Source of the DNA: Nitrospirota bacterium
GTDB lineage: Bacteria > Nitrospirota > Thermodesulfovibrionia > Thermodesulfovibrionales > Dissulfurispiraceae
DNA length: 39,491 nt
Assembly (NCBI GenBank): GCA_040752355.1
Contig: JBFMHE010000028.1
Span: 1-39,491, forward strand
Direction of reading: 5' to 3'
Shown: positions 1 through 8,815 of the stretch, in pieces
Position numbering within the stretch: the stretch's first letter is position 1
How the letters are laid out: each line of letters starts with the position of its first letter
Translations under genes and position numbers: made by a program
Notes under the pieces: generated by a model
The model's database searches: none
Told to the model about the DNA's origin: nothing
The model's input: only the letters and a program-made list of their open reading frames with translations

Positions 1-124
1 CCAAACTCGGAATTTGCCACTTGTACCTTGGAATCTCCAGTGCGAAGCACTGGTCCGTTCGACTTGCATGTGTTAAGCACGCCGCCAGCGTTCGTTCTGA
101 GCCAGGATCAAACTCTCATAAGTT
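1..124 (-). rRNA. rrs: 16S ribosomal RNA, 5' end (partial)
   Basis: Read on the minus strand, the sequence carries the universal 16S start (GAGAGTTTGATCCTGGCTCA), then the conserved block ending in ACACATGCAAGTCGAACG and the V1 stem. Only the first ~120 bases are in the window; the gene continues to the left. The exact mature 5' end is uncertain by a few bases. Confidence 0.97.
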
Positions 125-165
125 TTCCTGACAAACTCAAATTCACTGACAGAATCTACCTTTAG

Positions 166-180
166 TTTTCAAAGAACAAA
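166..180 (-). promoter_or_regulatory. boxA-like antitermination element in the rRNA leader
   Basis: On the minus strand the leader holds TTTGTTCTTTGAAAA about 45 bases before the 16S start. It resembles the boxA core recognised by NusB/S10 in rRNA leaders. A similar CGTTCTTTGAG lies further upstream at about 278-288. Assigned by sequence similarity only. Confidence 0.5.
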
Positions 181-300
181 AAGCTCCTCGTGCCCGGGAC
201 TCTTTTTTTGCGAAAAAATCATAACAACTTTCGCCTGAATCCAAGACATGATAGAGATAAACAAGAGAATTTGTAAGACTCAAAGAACGGCTATGTGTTT

Positions 301-329
301 ACTATAGCAAATGATGCCCGCTCTGTCAA
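301..329 (-). promoter_or_regulatory. rRNA operon promoter (proximal)
   Basis: Minus strand: TTGACA (324-329), exactly 17 bases, then TATAGT (301-306). This is a near-perfect sigma70 promoter about 180 bases upstream of 16S, consistent with driving the rRNA operon. Confidence 0.85.
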
Positions 330-435
330 CTGCCCGCAAGGCTTGCTCACTCAGCAATATCCCTTACTGTTATCGGCACAGCGTACATCTTCTTCATCTC
401 TATCCGAGGATAACTAAATCAAAGAGCGAATATCT

Positions 436-464
436 AATATAACACAACAAAAGATTCCTGTCAA
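436..464 (-). promoter_or_regulatory. rRNA operon promoter (distal)
   Basis: Minus strand: TTGACA (459-464), 17-base spacer, TATATT (436-441). With the promoter at 301-329 it forms a tandem P1/P2 arrangement typical of rRNA operons. The rest of 125-593 is leader and spacer; I see no gene in it. Confidence 0.8.
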
Positions 465-593
465 CACCAAGAAATACTATATATTACAATTAGTTGTTTG
501 AGTGAAAGGGGAGGGAACCATCGACTATCGGAGATCGTCGCGACGTTCTCTTGAAAGGCCTTACCTCATCGAGTGCAAGGTAAATTCAACGAC

Positions 594-1241
594 TTAGTGA
601 GCTGGAGAGGCAGGCGTATGCCTTTCGCTGACCTTCACCAGGTTTCGCACAAGCGAGGTGAACGGCAGCGGGACGGTCTTGACCTCGTAATGAAGCGAAG
701 GAGAAAGGCCCTTTGTCTCCTCATCGAGCTTCGGCCCCTTGCTGAGCAGGAAGAAACCATCACGGTTGAGGAGATGTCCTGCTTTTTTTATAAGCTCTTC
801 TATGCTGAAGAGCGCTCTCGTAAGGATAATATCGAAGGAACGGTCCTGCACATCCTCGATTCTGGATTCAATGATCTCCAGCGAGGAGAGACCGAGCGTC
901 CTCCTCAGGTGTTTCAGGAAGGCGCACTTCTTCCTCGACGGCTCAACAAGGGTGATTGCGAGCTCCGGCCTGACAATGGCGAGCGGGATGCCGGGGAATC
1001 CTGCGCCACTGCCGACATCGCAGATGCTCTTTTCCTCCTCTATGAACGTGAGGTAAAGAAGAGAATCGAAGAAGTGTTTAATTATGATGTCCCTCTCGCT
1101 CTCCAGCGCCGTGAGATTATAGGCGCGATTCCACTTTTTGAGCTCACGTAAATAGGTGATGAAAGCTGCTATGACGCTGTCGGAGTGAGCAACACCCAGC
1201 TGAAGGAAGCCTTTTCTCAGGAGTTCCTGGCTTGTTTCCAA
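594..1241 (-). CDS. rsmG: 16S rRNA (guanine-N7) methyltransferase RsmG (GidB)
   Basis: RsmG methylates N7 of G527 in 16S rRNA using S-adenosylmethionine; it is cytoplasmic. The 215-residue product has the Rossmann SAM-binding motif DVGSGAGFPGIPLAI and the family's N-terminal helical segment (KWNRAYNLTAL). Length matches the family. The start chosen is TTG at 1239-1241, with GTGGAG about five bases upstream; it overlaps the 3' end of mnmG by 25 bases, so the two are translationally linked. The gidA-gidB order is the classical origin-proximal arrangement. Its 3' end faces the rRNA promoter region. Confidence 0.93.
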   Translation of the reverse strand: METSQELLRKGFLQLGVAHSDSVIAAFITYLRELKKWNRAYNLTALESERDIIIKHFFDSLLYLTFIEEEKSICDVGSGAGFPGIPLAIVRPELAITLVEPSRKKCAFLKHLRRTLGLSSLEIIESRIEDVQDRSFDIILTRALFSIEELIKKAGHLLNRDGFFLLSKGPKLDEETKGLSPSLHYEVKTVPLPFTSLVRNLVKVSERHTPASPAH

Positions 1242-3100
1242 TACCGCTCCACTGCAACGAGCAATATGGCGACTGCTGCGGGGGTGATCCCCGGTATCCT
1301 GCTCGCCTGGCCTATTGTTTCGGGCTGAATCGTCTGGAGCTTCTCGATAACCTCGCTCGATAGCCCGGCAACTGCGCTGAAGCTGAAGCCCTCGGGTATC
1401 CTCTTCACCTCGAACTTGCTCTGCTTCTCCGCCAGCTCCAGCTGCTTCTGGATATAGCCCTCATACTTGATGGTGATCTCCACAAGGGATTCGACCTCGG
1501 GAGGGAGCTCCGCAGGGGCAGGAGCAAAGCTTCTGATCACGGGGTAACGGACTTCCGGTCTCTTGAGGAGCTTATCGAGCGCCGTATCCTCTCCCAGTGC
1601 GGAGGTGCCGAGAGCGGAGAGGGCTCCATTGAGCTCAGGCGACGGCTTGAGGCGCTCTCTCCTCAGCCGGGCGATCTCCTTCTCCATGGACATCTTTTTG
1701 GCCAGGAACCGCTCATACGCCTCATCGGTAACGAGGCCGATCCGGCGCCCCTTGTCGATAAGTCTGAAATCCGCGTTGTCGTGCCGCAGCAGCAAACGGT
1801 ATTCGGCGCGGGAGGTGAACATGCGATAGGGCTCGCTCGTTCCCTTGGTGACGAGATCGTCGATAAGGACGCCGATGTACGCCTCATTACGCCCCAGGAC
1901 GAGCGGCGGCATCCCCTTCAGCTTGAGCGCTGCATTGACCCCTGCCATCAATCCCTGGGCAGCGGCCTCCTCATACCCGGACGTGCCGTTTATCTGTCCT
2001 CCCAGAAACAGTCCCTCTATCCCTTTGACCTCGAGACTATGCTTCAGCTGGGTGGGGAAAGCGAAGTCATACTCGATCGCGTAGGCAGTCCGCATGATCT
2101 CTGCATGCTCGAGCCCCTCGATGCTCCTGACGAGCCTTACCTGTACATCATAAGGCAGGCTGGTCGAAATGCCGTTGGCATAGTATTCCGTGGTCTCGAG
2201 CCCTTCGGGCTCGAGGAAGACCTGGTGCCGCTCCTTTTCGGAGAACCGCACTACTTTATCCTCAATCGAAGGACAGTAGCGCGGGCCGACGCCCTTGATC
2301 CTTCCTCCATAGAGAGGCGACCTGTCGAGGCTGCCCCTGATGATTTCGTGCGTCTGCCGATTGGTGTACGTAATATAACAGGGCAACTGCGGATTGGTGA
2401 TCTTTTCCGTTGCATAGGAGAAGGGGGGAGGGGGCTCGTCGCCCCATTGGGGCGCCGTCTTCGAGAAGTCGATGCTCCGCGCATCGATACGCGGCGGTGT
2501 GCCGGTCTTGAGCCTCCCCAGCTGCAGCCCCAATGCCCTCAATGAATCGGAGAGGCCGACAGAAGGGAATTCACCGGCCCTGCCGGCCTGAAAGCTCTCG
2601 AGGCCTATGTGTATCAGGCCCTTCAGGAATGTGCCGGTGGTCACGACAACCGCTCTCGCGCCGTAGAATACGCCGAGCGTCGTTATGACACCGTTCACCA
2701 CGCCCTCTTCTGCCACGATCTTCTCGACCATTCCCTGCTTTATGGCGAGATTCTTCTGGTGCTCGAGGGCGTGCCGCATGTGCGACCGATAAAGAGCCCT
2801 GTCTGCCTGGGCGCGCAGCGACCGGACTGCCGGGCCTTTCGAAAGGTTCAGCATTCTGAACTGGATTCCCGATTTATCGGCGATCTTCGCCATCTCGCCG
2901 CCGAGCGCATCGATCTCGCGAACGAGATGCCCTTTGGCAAGACCGCCTATGGCCGGATTGCAGGAGAGCTGCGCAATGGTGTCGAGGTTTATGGTGAAAA
3001 GACAGGTCTGCAGGCCCAGACGTGCGGCAGCGAGGGCTGCCTCACATCCGGCATGACCGGCGCCGATCACCACGATGTCGTAATCTTGCTCTTTATACAT
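1217..3100 (-). CDS. mnmG: tRNA uridine-34 carboxymethylaminomethyl-modifying enzyme MnmG (GidA)
   Basis: MnmG is the FAD-binding partner of MnmE and installs the cmnm5 group on wobble U34 of several tRNAs. The 627-residue product begins MYKEQDYDIVVIGAGHAGCE, containing the FAD dinucleotide fold, followed by SCNPAIGGLAKGHLVREIDALGG-type family signatures and GGQINGTSGYEEAAAQG. An upstream in-frame extension exists, but family alignment starts at this ATG. No Shine-Dalgarno is visible; an extended -10 (TGGTATAAT) ends nine bases before the ATG, so the mRNA may be nearly leaderless. Divergent from the HDOD gene with a 21-base gap; followed by overlapping rsmG. Confidence 0.95.
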   Translation of the reverse strand: MYKEQDYDIVVIGAGHAGCEAALAAARLGLQTCLFTINLDTIAQLSCNPAIGGLAKGHLVREIDALGGEMAKIADKSGIQFRMLNLSKGPAVRSLRAQADRALYRSHMRHALEHQKNLAIKQGMVEKIVAEEGVVNGVITTLGVFYGARAVVVTTGTFLKGLIHIGLESFQAGRAGEFPSVGLSDSLRALGLQLGRLKTGTPPRIDARSIDFSKTAPQWGDEPPPPFSYATEKITNPQLPCYITYTNRQTHEIIRGSLDRSPLYGGRIKGVGPRYCPSIEDKVVRFSEKERHQVFLEPEGLETTEYYANGISTSLPYDVQVRLVRSIEGLEHAEIMRTAYAIEYDFAFPTQLKHSLEVKGIEGLFLGGQINGTSGYEEAAAQGLMAGVNAALKLKGMPPLVLGRNEAYIGVLIDDLVTKGTSEPYRMFTSRAEYRLLLRHDNADFRLIDKGRRIGLVTDEAYERFLAKKMSMEKEIARLRRERLKPSPELNGALSALGTSALGEDTALDKLLKRPEVRYPVIRSFAPAPAELPPEVESLVEITIKYEGYIQKQLELAEKQSKFEVKRIPEGFSFSAVAGLSSEVIEKLQTIQPETIGQASRIPGITPAAVAILLVAVERYWKQARNS

Positions 3101-3115
3101 CAATCCATTATTATA
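3086..3115. promoter_or_regulatory. Overlapping bidirectional promoter of mnmG and the HDOD gene
   Basis: On the minus strand TATAAT lies at 3110-3115, preceded by TG as in an extended -10. On the plus strand TATTAT lies at 3109-3114, with TTGCTC at 3086-3091 and a 17-base spacer. The two -10 hexamers share five base pairs. Predicted start sites fall within 0-4 bases of both start codons (3100 minus, 3122 plus). Confidence 0.6.
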
Positions 3116-3121
3116 CCACTG

Positions 3122-4705
3122 ATGAATGCACCGGTTTACGAACATACCGTGATTGCGCTGAGATCCATAATACACAACGAAAACGAGCCGCTCCAGAATA
3201 TCTCTCACCTGCTGAAGTACGATCCCGGGCTCTATTTCTCCCTGCTCAAGTACATCAACTCCTCGGATAAGCGCAACGATATCACCTCGATCTCCCAGGC
3301 GATCACCCTTATAGGCGCCGAGGGAGCCGAACGCTTCATTCTCCAGCAGCAGGACGCGTTCCTGGATGAGCGGTATCACCTGCTGTGGTGTTATGCTGTC
3401 CTGGCTGGGGAGACCGCTGCGCTCATCAATGAGCGGGTGGACCTTGCTGACGAGGACGAGGCGTTCTTCGCCGGGTTGCTGCCGTCCATCGGGATGCTCC
3501 TCATGCTCGAGGCCCGATCGAGCTATAGTAAAATACTCGAGCTCCTCCTCAAGGTTCCCCTGGAGCATAGGGTATTCATCGAAGCGGGACTTTACAAAAG
3601 CACCCTCATCGCCCAACTCGACAGGAACCTGAGCGCACCGAAGGTCTACCGCGATATCGCCGACCTCATGGCTGCGGTATTTTCAGAGGAAGGAAGACGC
3701 AGGAACCATCTCGAGCACCCTGCAAAGCTCTCCATTGCATATAAGTCCTTCCAGCTGTTCAGACTCCTCGACGCCGCCGATACCGCAGCCCGAGCGCTCC
3801 TGTTTCCTGCGGTCGTCGAGGCGCAGGAGAAGTTCAGGGAGCTCTGCAAGCGCTACTTCAGAATACCCGAGAACGAGATCGAAGAGCTTATGGCTGACGT
3901 AATGGAGCGGTTCGAAGCAGTCTGCCAGGAGCTCAACGTCGGAGAGCTCCCCGAACGGTTCTTCGGGAGTGCGGAGAGCTATGTCTCACCGGGCATCACC
4001 TTTCTGACGAAGTCGGAGTCGCTGAAAAGGGTGCTCGATGAGGCCTACGCAGCTGCTCGCGAGGACAAGAATATCTTCATTTACGGCGAGAGCAGCGTGG
4101 GGAAACGGCTCCTCTCCGTAGCCCTGCACCGGCATGCCGACAACCCCCGCCAGACGAAGCCCTTCCTCGCCATTCATTGCAGCACGCTCGACAGCGAAAC
4201 CTTCGAGATGGAGCTCTTCGGAGCCAAAGGGGGATTCCTCGGCTTCGAAAAACATAAAGGCGCTCTCGAACTGGCGAACGGCGGGATCATTCTCCTGAAA
4301 GATATCGACGCCCTCCCCCCGATGCTCCAGGACAGGCTTGCCGATATCCTGACCAACGACGAGTTCTACAAGATAGGAGAGACCCACCCGGCCTCCTTTG
4401 ATATCAAATTCATCGTTACCTCGAGAGTGGATATCGTTAGGGAAACCAGGGAGGGGAGATTTTCCGAGAGGCTGCTCACCGCGATCAATCCGGTGAGCAT
4501 ACCTATCCCTCCCTTGCGGGAGCGTCGGGAAGATATTGAGTTTATCGCGGATTCCATCATAGAGAAATACAATCTCAACCTGACCGACAAGGCGCTGCGC
4601 CTCGGCCTGCACGAATACTACGATGCACACGCCTTTCCCGATAACCTGAGGGACCTGAAGCGGCTGCTATTCTTCCTTTCCGCCAAGCACAGTCTTAAAC
4701 CGTAG
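3122..4705 (+). CDS. HDOD-like domain fused to a degenerate sigma54-type AAA+ domain
   Basis: A 527-residue protein of unknown role. Residues ~1-230 are helical and resemble an HDOD signalling domain. Residues ~290-525 align with the sigma54-activator AAA+ core: Walker A-like GESSVGKR (322-329), an ELFG box (365-368) and LRERREDI (465-472). The GAFTGA loop reads GGFLGF (370-375) and Walker B reads ILLKDI (390-395), so both depart from active enhancer-binding proteins. There is no C-terminal helix-turn-helix. I infer a regulator that no longer remodels sigma54 holoenzyme. The ATG at 3122 is chosen because upstream in-frame sequence lies inside mnmG. Its 3' end overlaps the convergent gene by 39 bases. 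Confidence 0.7.
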   Translation: MNAPVYEHTVIALRSIIHNENEPLQNISHLLKYDPGLYFSLLKYINSSDKRNDITSISQAITLIGAEGAERFILQQQDAFLDERYHLLWCYAVLAGETAALINERVDLADEDEAFFAGLLPSIGMLLMLEARSSYSKILELLLKVPLEHRVFIEAGLYKSTLIAQLDRNLSAPKVYRDIADLMAAVFSEEGRRRNHLEHPAKLSIAYKSFQLFRLLDAADTAARALLFPAVVEAQEKFRELCKRYFRIPENEIEELMADVMERFEAVCQELNVGELPERFFGSAESYVSPGITFLTKSESLKRVLDEAYAAAREDKNIFIYGESSVGKRLLSVALHRHADNPRQTKPFLAIHCSTLDSETFEMELFGAKGGFLGFEKHKGALELANGGIILLKDIDALPPMLQDRLADILTNDEFYKIGETHPASFDIKFIVTSRVDIVRETREGRFSERLLTAINPVSIPIPPLRERREDIEFIADSIIEKYNLNLTDKALRLGLHEYYDAHAFPDNLRDLKRLLFFLSAKHSLKP

Positions 4706-5686
4706 ATACTCGAACAATCCCCATAGGCCTGCAACAAACACCGAGGAGAACCAGACGAGCGAGAGGGTGAACGACCTTTCAGGCGGCACGCCGATCCCTC
4801 CCAGGAGAAAGACAAAGGCGCCCTCACGCAGCCCTATCCCGGAGATCGAGACTGGAATCATCGAGAAGACGATGATGATCGGTAAAAAGACGAGGAGGGA
4901 CAGGAATGAGATATTCAAAGAGAGGCCTTTCGCCAGGACATACACGGCGATGATCCCCAGGAGCTGGAGCGCTACGGAGTAGAGTAAGGCGGTAACGAGC
5001 GTGTCGCGCCTTATTGTATGCGTATGAAAGTACTGGTATGCTCTCTGGAGGAACTGTACCTGCCGTCCCCAGCTGAACTTGAATATAACGATAGTGGCGG
5101 CGATGAAGAGGATCAGAAGAGAGGGGATGGCCCAGAGCACCGGCACGCTCGACGACGCGCTCTCGAGGAGGGATATCCCGAACGGGAAGACCGTCATGCC
5201 TATAAGCAGAAGAGCGCCGAATCCGATATACCTGTCCATGAATACCGACGCAACGGCGATGGTGAGCGGAGCCTCTATCGCCGGACACTGCCGATCACTC
5301 CCGCTCTTCTGCCTGCCGATCATCTCCCGGCTCAGATAGTAGGCCTTAACCGCATCTCCCCCGATCCCGCCGGGGAGGTAGGTATTGAAAAACGAGCCGA
5401 TCATGTACATGCTGAAGAGCCTCCTCGTGCCGACCGTGCAGGGCACGAGAAGCTTCCACCGGAGCGTGGAGAGATATGCGGCGAGGAGATACAGGGCGAC
5501 CGCTCCCAAAAAAGAGAGGGGATTCAGAAGCCGTACATTGCCGAGAATCGCGGAGCCGCCGATGCGCGAGATCAGCAGGTAGAGGAGGGTCGAGCTGATA
5601 AAAAGCTTGAGAAGCAGCAGTGCATATCGCCTTATTCCCGGAGAGCCTTTCGGCGCAGCATCGCTCATGAGCTCATCGCCGTTCAC
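4667..5686 (-). CDS. Flippase-like integral membrane protein (UPF0104 / LPG-synthase TM family)
   Basis: A 339-residue multi-pass membrane protein with the family signatures TYLPGGIGGDAVKAYYLSRE (~107-126) and PVSISGIGLREGAFVFLLGG (~280-299). This family (PF03706) includes the transmembrane part of MprF and many proteins next to lipid-linked glycosyltransferases; an undecaprenyl-lipid or phospholipid transport role is an inference. Start is uncertain: GTG at 5686 or ATG at 5668, neither with a strong Shine-Dalgarno. It is the last gene of a three-gene minus-strand operon, 12 bases after the GT2 gene, and overlaps the convergent HDOD gene. Confidence 0.8.
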   Translation of the reverse strand: MNGDELMSDAAPKGSPGIRRYALLLLKLFISSTLLYLLISRIGGSAILGNVRLLNPLSFLGAVALYLLAAYLSTLRWKLLVPCTVGTRRLFSMYMIGSFFNTYLPGGIGGDAVKAYYLSREMIGRQKSGSDRQCPAIEAPLTIAVASVFMDRYIGFGALLLIGMTVFPFGISLLESASSSVPVLWAIPSLLILFIAATIVIFKFSWGRQVQFLQRAYQYFHTHTIRRDTLVTALLYSVALQLLGIIAVYVLAKGLSLNISFLSLLVFLPIIIVFSMIPVSISGIGLREGAFVFLLGGIGVPPERSFTLSLVWFSSVFVAGLWGLFEYLRFKTVLGGKEE

Positions 5687-5698
5687 GGGCTGCCGACG

Positions 5699-6643
5699 CT
5701 ACCGGCCGGGGCCGAGGATCTTTTTTATCGCGTAGATCGGCTTTTTCTGGCTCTCGTGGTAGACCCGCACCAGCATCTCGCCCAGAAGCCCCATGCCGAC
5801 GAACTGCACTCCGACGATGATAAGCAGCACGCCGAGGAGGAGGAGCGGCCTGCCGCCGATATTGACGCCCCTGAAGAGCTTGTCGAGAGAGAGGTAGAGG
5901 GAGATGGCGAACCCCGAGATGCCGAACAAGACACCCATAGGGCCGAAGAACTGCATCGGCTTTGTCGAAAAGCTCTGGAGGAACTTTACCGTTATCAGGT
6001 CCAGCAGCACCTTCATCGTGCGCGAAATGCCGTACTTCGATTTCCCGCGGAGCCGGGGATGGTGGGTCGTCTCTATCTCGGAGATGCGCACCCCGTACCA
6101 GCTGGCGACTGCGGGTATGAAACGGTGCATCTCGCCGTAGAGCCGCAGGTTCTTCACCACCTCCCGCCGATATGCCTTGAGAGAGCAGCCGTAGTCGTGG
6201 AGCCTGACGCCGGTTACCCTGCTGATGAGCCAGTTGGCGAGCATCGAGGGCAACCGCCTGCTCAGGAACGGGTCTTTTCGCTTCTTTCGCCAGCCGCTCA
6301 CCAGATCGTACTCTTTTATGGCTTCGAGAAGCCGGGGGATATCCGCAGGGTCATTCTGGAGATCGCCGTCTATGGTCACGACGATATCGCCCCGCGCGAA
6401 GTCGAATCCCGCGGCAAACGCTGCAGTCTGTCCGAAGTTCCTCCTCAGGCTGAGGACGAGAATATTCTTGTTGCGCCGCTGTATCTCTTCGAGGAGCGGC
6501 AGGGTTCTGTCGTTGCTGCCGTCATCGACATAGATTATCTCGTAGTCCGCGCCGTATGCATCGAGGACCTCCTTCAGCCGCGCATTCAGAATCTCCACAT
6601 TCTCCTCTTCATTATAGAGGGGAACGACAACGGACACATCCAT
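5699..6643 (-). CDS. GT2 polyprenyl-phosphate glycosyltransferase (ArnC/GtrB/DPM1-like)
   Basis: A 314-residue enzyme expected to transfer a nucleotide-activated sugar to undecaprenyl phosphate at the inner membrane. It has the GT2 N-terminus (VVPLYNEEENVE), the metal-binding YVDDGSNDRT and DGDLQNDP motifs, and two C-terminal membrane helices (~230-295), as in GtrB and ArnC. AGGAGAGAAGC precedes the ATG, a good ribosome site. It lies nine bases downstream of the PAP2-GT39 gene, whose GT39 domain would use a polyprenyl-phosphate sugar donor, so the two probably act in sequence. The sugar cannot be told from sequence. Confidence 0.88.
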   Translation of the reverse strand: MDVSVVVPLYNEEENVEILNARLKEVLDAYGADYEIIYVDDGSNDRTLPLLEEIQRRNKNILVLSLRRNFGQTAAFAAGFDFARGDIVVTIDGDLQNDPADIPRLLEAIKEYDLVSGWRKKRKDPFLSRRLPSMLANWLISRVTGVRLHDYGCSLKAYRREVVKNLRLYGEMHRFIPAVASWYGVRISEIETTHHPRLRGKSKYGISRTMKVLLDLITVKFLQSFSTKPMQFFGPMGVLFGISGFAISLYLSLDKLFRGVNIGGRPLLLLGVLLIIVGVQFVGMGLLGEMLVRVYHESQKKPIYAIKKILGPGR

Positions 6644-6652
6644 GCTTCTCTC

Positions 6653-8815
6653 CTAGTAGCGTTCGGGTTGTTTTGTCGCAAGCGCTCCGAAATTATAACA
6701 GATAAAGAGAGAATATTCTCTCAGGAGCGTCTCTCGTTCATACACCCGGAAGAGCCGCCTCTCCGTGCGCTCGCAGGCTGCGGCAACCTCGGGCGGGACA
6801 TCGCCGCTCCCTATCTTCACGAAAATGGCATCGAGAGATTGCAGCGTGCCCCCGGGGTTTCCCTGTCGCGCTGCCGCTGCAGCGCTGTTGATACCAGGCC
6901 AGAGATCGTACTGGTTCATTCTCCTGCCCAGGTTGATCGCGTAGGTCTTCGGCTGTCCCTTCACGTAGAAGGCGAGCTCGCTCGCCACCTGATAGCTGTC
7001 CGAGAAGATGAGCACCTCTCCCTCCCGGCCGAGCGCCTCCTTGATGCTCCCGACCTCTCTCCCGAGCTCCTCCCAGCCGCGCAGGCGCGAGCTCGGGTCC
7101 ATTTTCGGCGGCAGCTTGAGAAGAGAGGGATAATGGCTTACCGCAGTGAGGAGCAGCGCAAAGCCGACAGCAAAGAGCGAAAGGTACCTGGCACGGGGGC
7201 ACTGCCGCACCCGGCTTCTGAAGAAATATACGATGAAGGCGACGACGCCCGTTATATAGCCGGTCATCGCCCAGTTCGCCTGTACTTTCCCCTGCAGGCT
7301 CTTTAATAGAAAGAACGAAATAATAGGAATCGAGAAATAAAAAAGAACCTTTGACCGGAGATCATTGATGGTATATTTCAGCCTGAAGAGAGCGTACAGC
7401 ATCATTCCGAAGAGCGCCGGCGTGACGACCCCTATCTGCGAGCCGAGGAACTCGGAGAAGCTCTTGAAGGAGAGAGCAAGCCCCTTCGCTATATGCGCCT
7501 GGCCGGCAGTATGCTTCATGGTTACCCAGCCATGCTGCACATTCCACAGGAGTACGGGGCTGAAGACGAGCAGACTCACGATAAGCGCCCCATAGGGTTT
7601 CGGCGATTTCAAGAGCGAGCGCTTATCGGAGAGCAGCAGAAGAAGAAAGGCGGAGAGTAAAAAGAATGCCATGGTGTATTTGGTGAGGAGCCCCAGTCCT
7701 GCGGCGACCCCCACCGCAAGCCAGTCCCTCCAGCGGCCTTCTCCAGGCGCAGCGACCGCTTTGTAAAAGAGATAGAGGGAAAGGATCCAGAAGAAAAGAA
7801 AGGGAGCATCTATGGAAAAGATCACGCCGAAGGGAGCGAAGAGGGGAATCCCCTGGAACAGGAGCGCTGCCATGGCCCCGAGGTCTTTTCCCAGCCGCTG
7901 CTGCCCGACACTGCCCGGGCCGACAGTAGAATCGTTCTTTTCATGGTACATCAGGGCGACAAGCTTATAGAGATAAACGCTGCTCAGCGCGGAAAAGATG
8001 ACCGCCATGATGCGAATACCGAAAACCGTGTCCCCGAAGAGCGCCGTGCCGAGATAGATGAGATAGGCGATCATGGGGCCTTTGGAGTAGTAACTCAGAT
8101 CGAGTCTGCGGGACCACTCCCAGTAGTGTGCCTCATCGGGACTCAGGTCGAGCGGACCATGGAGGATATAGTAGATACGGAAGATGCTGAGAGCTACCAG
8201 CCCCCCAAAGAGGACGGTCGTGTAGGGTTTTGTCCGGTAACGATTGCGGCAGAACGAGAAGAACGCTATGAGCACAAGGGAGAGGGAGGTCCCGAATAGA
8301 GCGCCTGCAACTACATCCGAGGGATAGTGGACACCGACGTAGACCCGCGAAAAGGCGATAAGGCCGGCGAGGACGAGCGGGTAGATCGCCCATGCAGGAG
8401 GTATCTTTCTCCACGTAAAGTAAAAGAGGGATACGGCAGCCGCAAAGGAGTTTATCGCGTGGTTCGAGGGCATCGAAAAGGACCCGCCCTTGCCGACGAG
8501 CACTCGTGCATCATCGAAGACCAGAAAGGGCCGCGGCCTCATGATAATTTTTTTTATCTCGCCGCCCAACCAGTCGCTGACGAGAAAAGCGAAAAGGGCG
8601 ATCACGACGGCCCAGAGTAAATGCGCGCGGGAAATCGCTGCTGGGTCGCTGCCGCTCCGTCCCGGCGACGTTTTCCAGAGGAGATATCCCAGGTAGGGGA
8701 GGAGCAAGAGGTAGCCCCTTGCCGTTATAAAGGGCATTACAGCATCGAACAAGGGATTTGCAATTCCCTGATTTACCAGCAAGAAAATCCTGCTATCACT
8801 ACTCAAGAAATCCAC
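6653..8815 (-). CDS. PAP2 phosphatase fused to a GT39 (ArnT/PMT-type) glycosyltransferase
   Basis: A 720-residue two-domain membrane protein. Residues ~1-200 form a PAP2 lipid phosphatase with all three signatures: KKIIMRPRP, SMPSNHA and SRVYVGVHYPSD. Residues ~205-720 are a GT39-family glycosyltransferase with the acidic LSPDEAHYWEW motif, STDAPFLF-like IFSIDAPFLFFW and many membrane helices; the tail is a soluble periplasmic part. GT39 enzymes take a sugar from a polyprenyl-phosphate donor, and PAP2 enzymes remove lipid phosphates, so the fusion suggests coupled dephosphorylation and glycosylation of an envelope lipid, with the next gene making the donor. Start is GTG at 8815. No internal stop or frameshift is seen. 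Confidence 0.85.
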   Translation of the reverse strand: MDFLSSDSRIFLLVNQGIANPLFDAVMPFITARGYLLLLPYLGYLLWKTSPGRSGSDPAAISRAHLLWAVVIALFAFLVSDWLGGEIKKIIMRPRPFLVFDDARVLVGKGGSFSMPSNHAINSFAAAVSLFYFTWRKIPPAWAIYPLVLAGLIAFSRVYVGVHYPSDVVAGALFGTSLSLVLIAFFSFCRNRYRTKPYTTVLFGGLVALSIFRIYYILHGPLDLSPDEAHYWEWSRRLDLSYYSKGPMIAYLIYLGTALFGDTVFGIRIMAVIFSALSSVYLYKLVALMYHEKNDSTVGPGSVGQQRLGKDLGAMAALLFQGIPLFAPFGVIFSIDAPFLFFWILSLYLFYKAVAAPGEGRWRDWLAVGVAAGLGLLTKYTMAFFLLSAFLLLLLSDKRSLLKSPKPYGALIVSLLVFSPVLLWNVQHGWVTMKHTAGQAHIAKGLALSFKSFSEFLGSQIGVVTPALFGMMLYALFRLKYTINDLRSKVLFYFSIPIISFFLLKSLQGKVQANWAMTGYITGVVAFIVYFFRSRVRQCPRARYLSLFAVGFALLLTAVSHYPSLLKLPPKMDPSSRLRGWEELGREVGSIKEALGREGEVLIFSDSYQVASELAFYVKGQPKTYAINLGRRMNQYDLWPGINSAAAAARQGNPGGTLQSLDAIFVKIGSGDVPPEVAAACERTERRLFRVYERETLLREYSLFICYNFGALATKQPERY

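Noticed and set aside
2609-3121. Upstream in-frame extension of the HDOD gene
   Set aside because: It lies fully within mnmG on the other strand and shows low-complexity shadow composition.
3101-3616. N-terminal extension of MnmG by about 170 codons
   Set aside because: The family begins at MYKEQDYDIVVIGAG; the extension is antisense to the HDOD gene and has no known domain.
5018-7306. 762-codon open frame on the plus strand
   Set aside because: Antisense to two well-supported glycosyltransferase genes; the product is rich in E, H, R and P, typical of a shadow frame in GC-rich DNA.
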